In this document: in pieces, positions 36,305-44,782 of the stretch | Layout of the letters: each line of letters begins with the position of its first letter | How positions within the stretch are numbered: the stretch's first letter is position 1 | Assembly: GCF_002154335.2 (NCBI RefSeq) | Contig: NZ_MTPX02000041.1 | Coordinates: 161,664-225,663 of the forward strand | DNA from: Actinomyces ruminis | Lineage (GTDB): Bacteria > Actinomycetota > Actinomycetes > Actinomycetales > Actinomycetaceae | Length of the DNA: 64,000 bases | Direction: 5' to 3' | Made by a program: the position numbers and the translations under genes | The notes under the pieces: model-generated | Database searches by the model: none | Seen by the model: the letters and a program-made list of their open reading frames with translations, nothing else | What the model was told of the DNA's origin: nothing

Positions 36305-36589
36305 GTGATCCGCATCATCGCCACCTTCACCGTCCGCCCCGACGCCGTCGAGGAGTTCACCGCCAAGGCAATTCAGTTGGTGGCGGGCTCACGCGCCGAA
36401 CCCGGCAACATTTCCTACGAGTTGCTGCGCGCCCGCGGCGACGCTACCACCCTCACCTTCCTGGAGGCGTGGGCCGATGACGCCGCCATCGAGGCGCACA
36501 ACAACTCGGCGCACTTCACTACGCTCATCCCCCAGCTGATCGCTCTGTCCGACGGCGACCCCGCCATCGTCCAGTACGAGCCGGCCTGA
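36305..36589 (+). CDS. Antibiotic-biosynthesis-monooxygenase-fold (ABM) protein
   Basis: A 94-residue protein of the ABM dimeric alpha-beta barrel: IRIIATFTVRPDAVEEFTAK, then EPGNISYELLRA and TFLEAWADDAAIEAHNNSAHF with the conserved W and H-x-x-x-x-H-type spacing. Such proteins may be cofactor-free quinol/flavonoid oxygenases or have unknown roles. The GTG at 36305 follows GAGGGAG. It lies between the two similar deglycosidase pairs and 85 bases after the ROK gene. An action on the freed phenolic aglycone is possible but not shown. Confidence 0.82.
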   Translation: MIRIIATFTVRPDAVEEFTAKAIQLVAGSRAEPGNISYELLRARGDATTLTFLEAWADDAAIEAHNNSAHFTTLIPQLIALSDGDPAIVQYEPA

Positions 36590-36603
36590 GTGCGGACCGC
36601 TTG

Positions 36604-36999
36604 TCAAACCGTCACGGTGCGCGTCATCTCCCCGCCCACGGGCACCGGGATATAGGCCACCCGCACCCGGATGCGCACCGTGATCGCGTGCTCCCCGGCT
36701 GGCAGTCCGCCCGCGCGCAGCACACGCACGGTCGCCTCGTTCTTGTACTCCCACCGGAAGGCGGCCACCGTCCACATCTCCTCAAGCGTGAACCAGTGCG
36801 CGCCGCCGTCGGCGGTGAAGCGGATGTCCTTGGCAGGCACGGCCTCGCCGTCGACCAGGACCTCCACCGCATCAACCATGGACAGAGGAATGCCCCGGTA
36901 GTAGGGGATGCGAGTGTCTACCTCGAAGCCGACCACCTCGTCGTCGACTCCGGTGACGTTGCGGAAGGAGCCGGGGGTGAAGATGTATCCGTCAAACAT
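36604..36999 (-). CDS. C-glycoside deglycosidase beta subunit-like (DUF6379/CGDB, pair 4)
   Basis: A 131-residue beta-rich protein: MFDGYIFTPGS at the start, RIPYYRGIPLSMVDAVEV then VDGEAVP, FTADGGAHWFTLEEMW and the ending EMTRTVTV. It is the closest relative of the beta subunit at 33198. The ATG at 36999 comes seven bases after the alpha stop. It is intact and can serve as a reference for family length. Confidence 0.8.
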   Translation of the reverse strand: MFDGYIFTPGSFRNVTGVDDEVVGFEVDTRIPYYRGIPLSMVDAVEVLVDGEAVPAKDIRFTADGGAHWFTLEEMWTVAAFRWEYKNEATVRVLRAGGLPAGEHAITVRIRVRVAYIPVPVGGEMTRTVTV

Positions 37000-37006
37000 G
37001 GTGATC

Positions 37007-38041
37007 TCACTTTCCGTCGATGAGGGTCTGGAGCATCTGCTGGTGGCGGGTCAGCTGCTCGACGTCGGGAATGGGGTCCCCGGGGACGATGAAGCGCTGG
37101 CCCTCGTACTCGCTGCACAGGTAGCCGTCGTAGTCGAGCTGCTTCAACCGGGCGATCACAGCCGGGTAGTCGATGGAGGCCTCCTGGTAGCCGCCGACGC
37201 CGTCGGGAACCATCTCCCAGAACTTGGCGTGGAAGGACTTGATCCACGGCAGATACTCATCCAAGGTGTCCAGGGGCGTGTTCTCATATCCGGAGGCGTT
37301 GGTCGCATACACCGCGTCCACCGGCGACTTGAACAGGCGGGTGAGCTCCTCGGGGAACTCGTAGGCGTCCTGGTTGCCGTCTCCCGTAGCGCGGGGAAAG
37401 GCCCGGCGGCCGTCGGAGCCGGATGCGTAGATGTCGGCGATGTACTTGACCACGTCCTCGTTCAGCCCCTGGGCGCGGAAGTAGTTGGTGGCGATCTCTG
37501 GGTAGCGTCGGCAGTAGATGCCGAAGTCGACCACGAGCCCGACGTGCGGGTTGTCGAGGTTCCGCATCTGCTCGATCCAGGCGGCGGTAAGGGGATGGTC
37601 GAAACTCATGCCGGCATGCACCTCCACCGCCATGGTGATGCCCAGTTTCTCCGCCAGTGGCAGCACGGGCGGCACCACGGCCGGGTCGGTCCGGGATACC
37701 AGGCGCACGAGCGGGAAGCCGAGTCGCTTCGCCAATCGCAGATCCGCCTCCAGGGAGGCGACCTGCTCCTCCAGGGTCAGCCACCGATTCCGGAACAGGG
37801 AGGAGTTGATGAAGATGTCGTTGGCGACGCGCTCAAGCGGGTGCCGGTCCATAATCGCGTTGAACTCATCAATGGCGGCTTCGCTGGCATTCTGGGCGCC
37901 TTCGAGCATTTGGTCACTGAGGAACTCGATGCCCTGGGCACCCATGTTCTCAACCAGGGCGATACACCCCTCCAGCCCAAGGCCACCGCGGCCGTACGCG
38001 TCCTGGAGCGCGTACAGGGTTACTCCACGTTTGAGAGTCAT
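37007..38041 (-). CDS. C-glycoside deglycosidase alpha subunit-like TIM barrel (pair 4)
   Basis: An intact 344-residue xylose-isomerase-like TIM barrel. Predicted metal ligands are E140 (MAVEVHAGM), D172 (VVDFGIYC), H271 (SFHAKFWEM) and E311 (CSEYEGQRF). The N-terminus MTLKRGVTLYALQDAYGRGG is nearly the same as in pair 3. The ATG at 38041 has GAAAGGA upstream. With its beta partner it probably cleaves a C-glycosidic bond of a 3-oxidised glycoside. Why a second, similar pair is kept is open: different aglycones or C6 versus C8 linkages are possibilities. Confidence 0.82.
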   Translation of the reverse strand: MTLKRGVTLYALQDAYGRGGLGLEGCIALVENMGAQGIEFLSDQMLEGAQNASEAAIDEFNAIMDRHPLERVANDIFINSSLFRNRWLTLEEQVASLEADLRLAKRLGFPLVRLVSRTDPAVVPPVLPLAEKLGITMAVEVHAGMSFDHPLTAAWIEQMRNLDNPHVGLVVDFGIYCRRYPEIATNYFRAQGLNEDVVKYIADIYASGSDGRRAFPRATGDGNQDAYEFPEELTRLFKSPVDAVYATNASGYENTPLDTLDEYLPWIKSFHAKFWEMVPDGVGGYQEASIDYPAVIARLKQLDYDGYLCSEYEGQRFIVPGDPIPDVEQLTRHQQMLQTLIDGK

Positions 38042-38403
38042 GTTTCCGTCCTTTCTTCTCAAGTGGTGGAAGGAAGGCGGTCGGGGCCGGGCACGCGGAA
38101 CTGCGAGCGCGGGACGACCGCACAGTTCCGGGGGAATAGCCCTTTCAACCCCGGTACCCGGGAGCCTGCGTCGGCTCCCGGCCAGCCCGGTCGCCATCGG
38201 TCCGAGGCTGGAGTGCCCCGACGCCATCGACGCCGAACACGAAAGATGCTAGGACCCACGCCGGAGCGCGGCCAGCGGACGGCAGCGGACATACGCACGT
38301 TCAGGAAAGAACGTCGCTGGTGTCAGTGGTGATCAAGTGGCTCCGGGTGCCGCTTCTGTACCTACTTGTTGTCAAAACGCCCACCTGAGCCGCACAAGAC
38401 GAG
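38042..38403. promoter_or_regulatory. Intergenic region upstream of pair 4 with the conserved motif
   Basis: A 362-base gap. CCGGGTGCCGCTTCTGTAC at 38343-38361 repeats the motif of the pair 3 promoter region. A small inverted repeat (ACGTTC...GAACGT, about 38296-38312) is also present. No coding signal. Confidence 0.45.
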
Positions 38404-39671
38404 TCATGGGCGCAGCGCCTCCAGGGGGAAGGTCAGCGTGCCGTCGGGCAGCGTCGCAGTGAAGCCGGTTCCGGTGATGACGGCCCGGAACGCCGGTGGC
38501 GGCGCGTCGATCTGCGCCACCGCCTGTGCCAGCCGTGCTGCCCCGGCGGAAACCTGACCTCCCCCAAGCTTGACCTCCACCGCGGCACACGATCCGTCCG
38601 GCATGGTGATAACGGCATCGATCTCATGCCCGTTCGAGTCTCGGTAGCGATGCACGCGACCGCCCACCGCCTCGGCGTAAACGAGCAGATCGTGGATGAC
38701 GGCGGACTCGAACAGGAATCCGAGCGTCTCCAGGTCGCGAGTCAACCGCGCGGCGTCGGCCCCCAGCGCGGCTGCGGCCAGGGCCGGATCGGCGAGGTGG
38801 TAGGCATTACTTCGGCGCAGCTTCGCCTTCGAGCGCAGCGCAGTCGCCCACGGCGTCACGGCCTCAACCACAAACACGCGTTGCAGCAACTCGAGCAGTT
38901 TCGAGACGGTGGCCTCGGACGGCGTCGGAAGCACGCGGGCGATGTCTCGGCGCAGCGTTGCCTGCGAGACCTCGCTCGCCGTGGAGCGCGCCAGCGCCAC
39001 CAGCATCTGTTCTACGAGGACGGGCTCTGAGCGCAGCGTGGCGAGTCTCCCGAGGTCCGTGGTAGCAGTGTCCTGAAGATAGCCGTTCAACGCACGGGTA
39101 CACACCTGCGCGTCGGCTGTGCGCAAGGCCGGGAAGCCCGGCGTAGCACATTGTTGACGACATCGGCGAGCGGGCTGGTGTGCATTGACGGGGTCGGGTC
39201 CGAGCCGGAGAAGAGGTCTTGCAGCCCGATGCCCGGCGTCGTCAGTTCGCCGGCCTTCTCCGCCCAGGTCATGGTGCGCTGGCGGATGCGGATGAATCGG
39301 CTCGCCCCGGTGTGCCTCACCGAGTCAGCGGTAGGCACAGCCGAACCGGTGAGGATGAAACGCCCGGGCTGATTTGAGGAGTCGACCGCCCGGCGCGCAA
39401 GGTTCCAGAACTGCGGGACGGTCTGCCACTCATCGAGCAACCGCGGAGCCTCGCCCTCGAGCAGCATGCGCGGATCGACGTCGGCGGCGGCCTGCGCCTC
39501 GGGAGTGTCGAGCAGCACGTACGATCCGGCGTGGTGTAGGCCGGTCATGGTCTTTCCGCATCCCCGCGGTCCCTCCAACACGATGGCGCCTACCGACTTG
39601 AGGGTCTCGGCGACCGCCGCATCCACGGCGCGTGGGAGATAAGCGATACCCACCTCCTGTTCCGTGTCCAT
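38404..39671 (-). CDS. AAA_14/DUF4143 ATPase, one frame break
   Basis: A bacterial ATPase of the AAA_14-DUF4143 type. Walker A is LEGPRGCGKTMTG (near residue 31); Walker B-like LLDEWQTVPQFW follows; RFILTGSA is the sensor. The DUF4143 C-terminal nuclease-like core has HEIDAVI and AAVEVKLGG. One C seems missing near 39146 (NNVLR-PGFPALRTADAQ); with it 423 codons result. Start is the ATG at 39671, without a clear ribosome site. The function of the family is not known; it is often found as an accessory, mobile gene. Three 23-bp tandem repeats lie just upstream. Confidence 0.8.
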
Positions 39672-39686
39672 GCCCGCGGCATAGAC

Positions 39687-39755
39687 GAAGGTAGGGATTT
39701 GCAGGACTCGAAGGTAGGGATTTGCGGGAGCTGAAGGTAGGTATTTGCAGACTCC
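39687..39755. repeat. Three tandem 23-bp repeats upstream of the ATPase gene
   Basis: Units at 39687, 39710 and 39733, each beginning GAAGGTAGG and containing ATTTGC, with a few changes between copies. They lie 16 bases before the ATPase start and 95 bases before the divergent isomerase remnant. They may be operator sites; translated on the minus strand they give a repeated QIPTF-like peptide, so a longer N-terminus of the ATPase is an alternative. Confidence 0.7.
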
Positions 39756-39849
39756 TTCCGTCCGGGGCGCGCAGTTCTGCCCGCACCCAACCTGGCCATG
39801 CCGGTCCACCCGCGCGAGGATTGGGGTGCCGATCAAGGAGGATCCCACC

Positions 39850-40442
39850 ATGCCAGCTCCCAGCGTTCAGCTCTATGCCGTCCGCGACGCCCTCGCCGCC
39901 GACCTGGAGGGCACCCTCACCCGGGTCGCCGAGATCGGCTTATACCCAGGTCGAGGCCTTCGCCTTCGTCGAGCAGGCCAGACGCCTACACCGTGCCCTG
40001 GACCCCGCCGGGCTGACCGCCCCGACCGCGCATGCCTCAATCATCGACGTCGAGGAGCTCGAGCCGGTGCTGGAGGCGGCGCAGCAGATAGGCGTCGAGC
40101 TGCTCGTCGCCCCCTTTCTCGCCCCGACCGCTGGCGGACCGCCGACGACGTGGCCCGCCTGGCCGAAAAGGCGAATGCGCGGCAGCCGTGGCGACGCGGG
40201 CGGGGATGACACCCGGCTATCACAACCACTCCTGGGAGACCTCCACGCTGATCGGCGGCCGGCACGCGCTGGAGGTATTCGCCGAGGCGCTGGAGCCTGC
40301 CGACCGCGGTGAGGTCGACGTAGCTGCATCATTGCGGGCGGCACCGCAGGCGCTGCGCGTGGTGGAGTTCGACGATTACGCGGGCGAGATCTTCGAGGGC
40401 ATTGCGACGTCGCTGGCCTGGCTGCGCGCGCACGATGTCTGA
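39850..40442 (+). pseudogene. Degenerate sugar phosphate isomerase/epimerase gene
   Basis: It starts well, with AAGGAGG nine bases before the ATG and MPAPSVQLYAVRDALAADLE. The frame is then lost after EIGL (about 39940) and again near 40130 and 40190, while family pieces persist in different frames: TQVEAFAFVEQ, ADDVARLAEKA, and AGMTPGYHNHSWE followed by AWLRAHDV at the end. The stretch after GEVDV jumps directly to LRVVEFDDYAGEIF, so about 60-80 residues of the barrel seem deleted. Unlike the single-base breaks elsewhere, this is a genuine remnant. Confidence 0.75.
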
Positions 40443-40608
40443 GAGACCTCGTCCTAGACCTTCTGCACCGTGCGCGCAAAAGCGGGGTAACAGGCTCTGT
40501 CCACCACCGGACCCGCGTCGGTAGTTTCGTAGATGTCGGGGGGCTCGGGTCGTGCGACGCCGCCGCATCAGCCTCCAGACGACCGTTCGTCTGCGAAGGA
40601 GCTTTGTT

Positions 40609-41610
40609 ATGCCGCGTCCGATCAACCTGTTCACCGGCCAGTGGGTGGATCTGCCGTTCGAGGAGGTGTGTACCCTGGCGGAGCAGTGGGGCTTCGACGG
40701 CCTGGAGGTTCCCGTGGCCGGGGACCACCTGGACGTCTACCGCGCCGCTGAGGACGACGCCTACTGCCAGGAGTGGAAGGACACCCTGGCACACCACAAC
40801 CTGAGCGTGTACGCCATCTCCAACCACTCCACCGGCCAGTGCATCTGCGACGACCCCATCGACTTCCGCCACCGCGGCCTGCTGTCGGACAAGGTGTGGG
40901 GCGACGGCGACGCCGAGGGCGTACGCACCCGCGCCGCCGAGGAACTCAAGCTCACCGCCAAGGTGGCCGCCAAGCTCGGCGCCAAGGTCGTCACCGGCTT
41001 CACCGGCTCCAAGATCTGGAAGTACGTGGCCATGTACCCGCCGGTAGGCGCCGACGTGATCGCCGACGGGTATGAGGACTTCGCCCGCCGCTTCAGCCCG
41101 ATCATCGACGTCTTCGACTCCGAGGGCGTCAAGTTCGCCCTCGAGGTACACCCCAGCGAAATCGCCTACGACTACTGGACCACCAAGGCCACCCTGGACG
41201 CCATCGACAACCGCGAGGCCTTCGGCATCAACTGGGACCCCTCCCACATGATCTGGCAGCAGATCGACCCGGCCGTCTTCCTCACCGACTTCGCGAGTCG
41301 CATCTACCACGTCCACTGCAAGGACACCAAGACCCACTTCGACGGACGCAACGGCCGCCTGTCCTCCCACCTGCCCTGGGACGACCCGCGCCGCGGCTGG
41401 ACCTTCGTATCCGCCGGCCTGGGCGAAGCCGACCTGGACGGCTACTTCCGCACCCTGAACCAGATCGGCTACACCGGCCCCATCTCCATCGAATGGGAGG
41501 ACTCCGGCATGGACCGCCTACACGGCGCCCCCATGGCCCTGAAGTTCGCGCGCGAGCACGTCTACGACCTACCCGACGCCGCCTTCGACTCCCACTTCGA
41601 CAACCGCTAA
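40609..41610 (+). CDS. Xylose-isomerase-like TIM-barrel enzyme
   Basis: A 333-residue sugar phosphate isomerase/epimerase family protein. Likely metal ligands are E179 (ALEVHPSE), D210 (NWDPSHM), H236 (HVHCKDT) and E295 (SIEWEDS). It belongs to the IolE/3-keto-sugar-processing branch of the superfamily rather than the deglycosidase alpha branch seen nearby, and it has no beta-subunit gene next to it. A role in epimerising, hydrating or cleaving the 3-keto sugar released by the deglycosidases would fit the island. Start ATG at 40609 follows GAAGGAG. Confidence 0.82.
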   Translation: MPRPINLFTGQWVDLPFEEVCTLAEQWGFDGLEVPVAGDHLDVYRAAEDDAYCQEWKDTLAHHNLSVYAISNHSTGQCICDDPIDFRHRGLLSDKVWGDGDAEGVRTRAAEELKLTAKVAAKLGAKVVTGFTGSKIWKYVAMYPPVGADVIADGYEDFARRFSPIIDVFDSEGVKFALEVHPSEIAYDYWTTKATLDAIDNREAFGINWDPSHMIWQQIDPAVFLTDFASRIYHVHCKDTKTHFDGRNGRLSSHLPWDDPRRGWTFVSAGLGEADLDGYFRTLNQIGYTGPISIEWEDSGMDRLHGAPMALKFAREHVYDLPDAAFDSHFDNR

Positions 41611-41615
41611 GCGTC

Positions 41616-43871
41616 TCAGACCCGCTGACGGAAGCGCTGGTACAGGTGGGCCAGGGGAGCTGGCGCCCACCAGTTCCAACGGCCGAGTACCGTCATGGTC
41701 GCGGGCACCAGCAACAGCCGCACTAGCGTTGCGTCAACCGCGACCATGACGGCCAGCCCGACCCCGATCTCCTTGATGGAGATCATCTCTCCCGATACAA
41801 AGCCGAGGAACACCGCAATGATGATCACCGCGGCGGAGGTAATGATGCGCCCCGAGCGCTGAAGGCCACGGGCAACGGCGTCGTCGTTATCGTGACCGGC
41901 CTCCCAGTACTCGTTGATGCGAGCCAGCAGGAAGACCTCATAGTCCATGGCCAGCCCGAATCCGAAGGCCATCAGGCAGGCCACCACGAAGGTTTGCAGG
42001 CCTGGGGTCTGCGGCAGGCCGAGGCGGCCATGCTCGAAGAGCCAAGAGGTGGCGCCGAGGGCGGCGATCAGCGAGGCGCTGTTGATCAGCAGCGCCTTGA
42101 GCGGCACCACGAGCGAGCCGGTCATGCAGAACAGCAGCAGGAAAACTGCCGCGACGACAATCAGTGCCGCCCAGGGCGCCCGCTCGGCCATGGAGTCGAT
42201 GAAGTCATCCTGCTGGGCCGCCGCGCCGCCGACCCAGTAGTCATATCCGGGTTCCATGCCACGGATGGTCTCGACGGCGTCGCTCGCCTGCTGACCCACC
42301 GGGTCCTCCACGTCCATGAGGACGCTGATCAGCGTCATGCCCGCATGCCCGGGAAGCTCCGCGGCGGTGACCCGAGCGACGTCGTCCAGTGCCCGAATGT
42401 CGGAGACGAGCCCGTTTGCGTTGTCGGCGTCGGTCTGGGCCACGACGCTGATAGTGGGCGTGGCCAGCGCGGGGTAGTCGTCCTGGATGATGTTGTAACC
42501 GGTACGCACCGGTGCGTCTTGCGGCACGTACTCGATGATGTTGGTGCGCATACGCGCCGACCCAATCGGCGCCACCATTACGGCCAGGACGGCGGCGATT
42601 GCAGCCATGACGATCCACGGGTGCGCCACCACGCGATGCGACAGCCGACTGAATACGCCGTGATCCGAGGAGGAGTCGCCGACGGCGCGCAGCACGCGGC
42701 CCACCCCGGGAACCCGGCTCAGCGCACTCGGGCGAACCAGACGGCCGCCCAGCAGCGTGATCACGGCGGGCAGAAGCGTTATGGTGCACAGCACCGCCAC
42801 CAGTGCCACGGCGATCGCGCCCGTGGCGATCGTCTTCAACATGGGGGAGCTCATCACCAGCAGCCCGGCGATCGAGCAGGCGATCGTCAGTGCGGAGAAG
42901 GAGACCGTGCGTCCGGCGGTGGCAACAGTGCGTTGAACACTGACGCGCACCAGTTGCTTCATCTGCTCGCCGGCGGGCAGCTCCTCAGCCCGCACGGCGG
43001 TCCCATGGCCGGCCTTCGCGAGTTGAGCGGCCACTTCTTCGCGGTAGCGGCTGACGAACAGCAGGCCGTAGTCGATGGACAGGGCGAGGCCGAGTATGGA
43101 GATGACGTTGAGGATAAAGGACTGCACGTCGAGTACGAAGGTCAGGCCCCACAGCGCCGCCATGCCGATGACGATCGAGGCGAGCGCGTTGACGAGGGGG
43201 AGCCCGGCCGCGAGCAGACCACCGAAGATGATCACCAGCAGGATCAGCGCCACCGGGAGGCTTACCGACTCTCCTTGCGCCAGATCCCTCTGCACCAGCT
43301 CACCGATGGAGTCGCCGATCAGCTTTGAGGACACGGCGTACGCCTTGGCCTGCGGCGCATACTCGCGCAAGGAGTCGAGATAGGCACCCTCCGCGGTCTC
43401 GGCCACATGCTCGGAGACGGACGCGACCTCCTGCTCGGACAGGCCGGCATCAAGCGTGATGATCTCGACGTAGCCGTCGCCGTCAGTTGACAGCACGGCC
43501 CGCGCCTCCTGTGAGGTCGGGTCGGGCAGGGCGAAGGCGTCGACCACCGAGGCGACGCCGTCCAGATCGCTCAGCTTCTCACGGGCGGCCGTGACCGCCC
43601 TGGCCACACCGGCATAGTCGTCGACGACATCCACCCCCTCGACGACGACCGTGATCCTCTCCCCCTCCCCTTCATCGCTTTCGGTCAGTTCGGCGACGAC
43701 GCTGGACTCGGTGTCCGGGGTGGTGGCGTCGCCGCTGGCCAGCCTCTGGAACAGACCACCCGCGCCCCAGCCCTGAAAGACAAAGGAGGCCGCGACGGCG
43801 ACCAGCAGCACCCAGGCGGCGACCACGGTCATGGGGTGACGGGAGACGACGCGGCCGATACGACTGAACAT
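41616..43871 (-). CDS. MMPL/RND-family transporter
   Basis: A 751-residue RND-type exporter made of two repeated halves, each with one helix, an external loop and a five-helix sterol-sensing-like bundle. Signature stretches are LGLALSIDYGLLFVSRYREE in the first half and FGFGLAMDYEVFLLARINE in the second; the two Asp-Tyr pairs are proton-relay residues. N-terminal MFSRIGRVVSRHPMTVVAAW is typical. MMPL proteins move lipids or toxic compounds outward. It is convergent with the TIM-barrel gene, six bases apart, and its role in the island, if any, is unclear. Confidence 0.9.
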   Translation of the reverse strand: MFSRIGRVVSRHPMTVVAAWVLLVAVAASFVFQGWGAGGLFQRLASGDATTPDTESSVVAELTESDEGEGERITVVVEGVDVVDDYAGVARAVTAAREKLSDLDGVASVVDAFALPDPTSQEARAVLSTDGDGYVEIITLDAGLSEQEVASVSEHVAETAEGAYLDSLREYAPQAKAYAVSSKLIGDSIGELVQRDLAQGESVSLPVALILLVIIFGGLLAAGLPLVNALASIVIGMAALWGLTFVLDVQSFILNVISILGLALSIDYGLLFVSRYREEVAAQLAKAGHGTAVRAEELPAGEQMKQLVRVSVQRTVATAGRTVSFSALTIACSIAGLLVMSSPMLKTIATGAIAVALVAVLCTITLLPAVITLLGGRLVRPSALSRVPGVGRVLRAVGDSSSDHGVFSRLSHRVVAHPWIVMAAIAAVLAVMVAPIGSARMRTNIIEYVPQDAPVRTGYNIIQDDYPALATPTISVVAQTDADNANGLVSDIRALDDVARVTAAELPGHAGMTLISVLMDVEDPVGQQASDAVETIRGMEPGYDYWVGGAAAQQDDFIDSMAERAPWAALIVVAAVFLLLFCMTGSLVVPLKALLINSASLIAALGATSWLFEHGRLGLPQTPGLQTFVVACLMAFGFGLAMDYEVFLLARINEYWEAGHDNDDAVARGLQRSGRIITSAAVIIIAVFLGFVSGEMISIKEIGVGLAVMVAVDATLVRLLLVPATMTVLGRWNWWAPAPLAHLYQRFRQRV

Positions 43872-44070
43872 GAGGGACCTTTCACGGAGGCGGCCGTTCC
43901 GGCTCGGGCGATGCACACACGAACCACCGCAGCCATAAAACAACGATCGTTTTTGTTTGCGCCTCCACGGTAAGCCGCGTGCAAAGTCGTGTCAACACCC
44001 TGCGGCCACGCAAGTACCCGAGCAGTCAGTCCCATCGCCGGGCCGTGACACCTGGTGACAACCTGGGACC

Positions 44071-44660
44071 GTGGATGCTTCCCCCGTCGACGACGACGCC
44101 TCTCCCACCCCCGCCTCGGTCGCCCCGGCCCCGCGTCGCGGCACAGCGACGCTGCACGGTCTGCGCTTCGGCGCTCTGGTCATCGGCTATGGCTACTATC
44201 CACTGGAGACTGTCCTGCTGACGACTCGGTCGTCTGCCGACGACGTCATCCGCCGGCAGGAGCCGGACAGTGACCTCTCGGCGGTGACCACGGTCCGCGG
44301 TATCGTTCCCTCCTCTGAGAGGGGCTGGGATGCTGACCCTGTGGTGGCGGACGGGTGGACCGTGCGCTACGCCGACCCCGACGCCACTTACGAGGAGCTG
44401 AACCGGAGCGACCAGGCGGCAAACCCGAGCTCCCTCAGCTTCCCACTTGAAGCCGTCAGCCTGGACGCCCTGGCAGGAGCCGATGATACGGAGCCCGTTG
44501 CCCTCGGCGACCTCAACCGCCCCGAACGCAATGAGAGCGCCCGCACCCTCACCGTCCTAGGCACCACCGAACCGAAGACGCTGACGCCTCGCACGCACTT
44601 CGACCCCACTACCAAGCAGGTCTACACCGACACGGACACCCCATCGGCTGGCCCCGGCAA
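44071..44660 (+). pseudogene. Truncated remnant of the PQQ-like propeller family
   Basis: A GTG at 44071 opens a frame whose first 35 residues (PRRGTATLHGLRFGALV) match the N-terminus of the following paralogs. It then jumps to IGYGYYPLETV, which in the 47116 gene lies about 290 residues further on. Sequence then follows that paralog again (DLSAVTTVRGIVPS, VVADGWTVRYADPDATYEEL, SFPLEAVSLDALAGADD) until SAGPG and loses similarity. Two internal deletions from a copy like 47116-49089 explain it. Confidence 0.75.
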
Positions 44661-44782
44661 CCGCGTCCAGCACGAGCAATTCACGACCGGGGGATGCTAC
44701 AGGGATTTGCAGGCCGTCATCCCTACCCCGATGGGCAGACCACCCCCTGGCGGCAAACACACCAACCTGCCACGCTCTTGCC

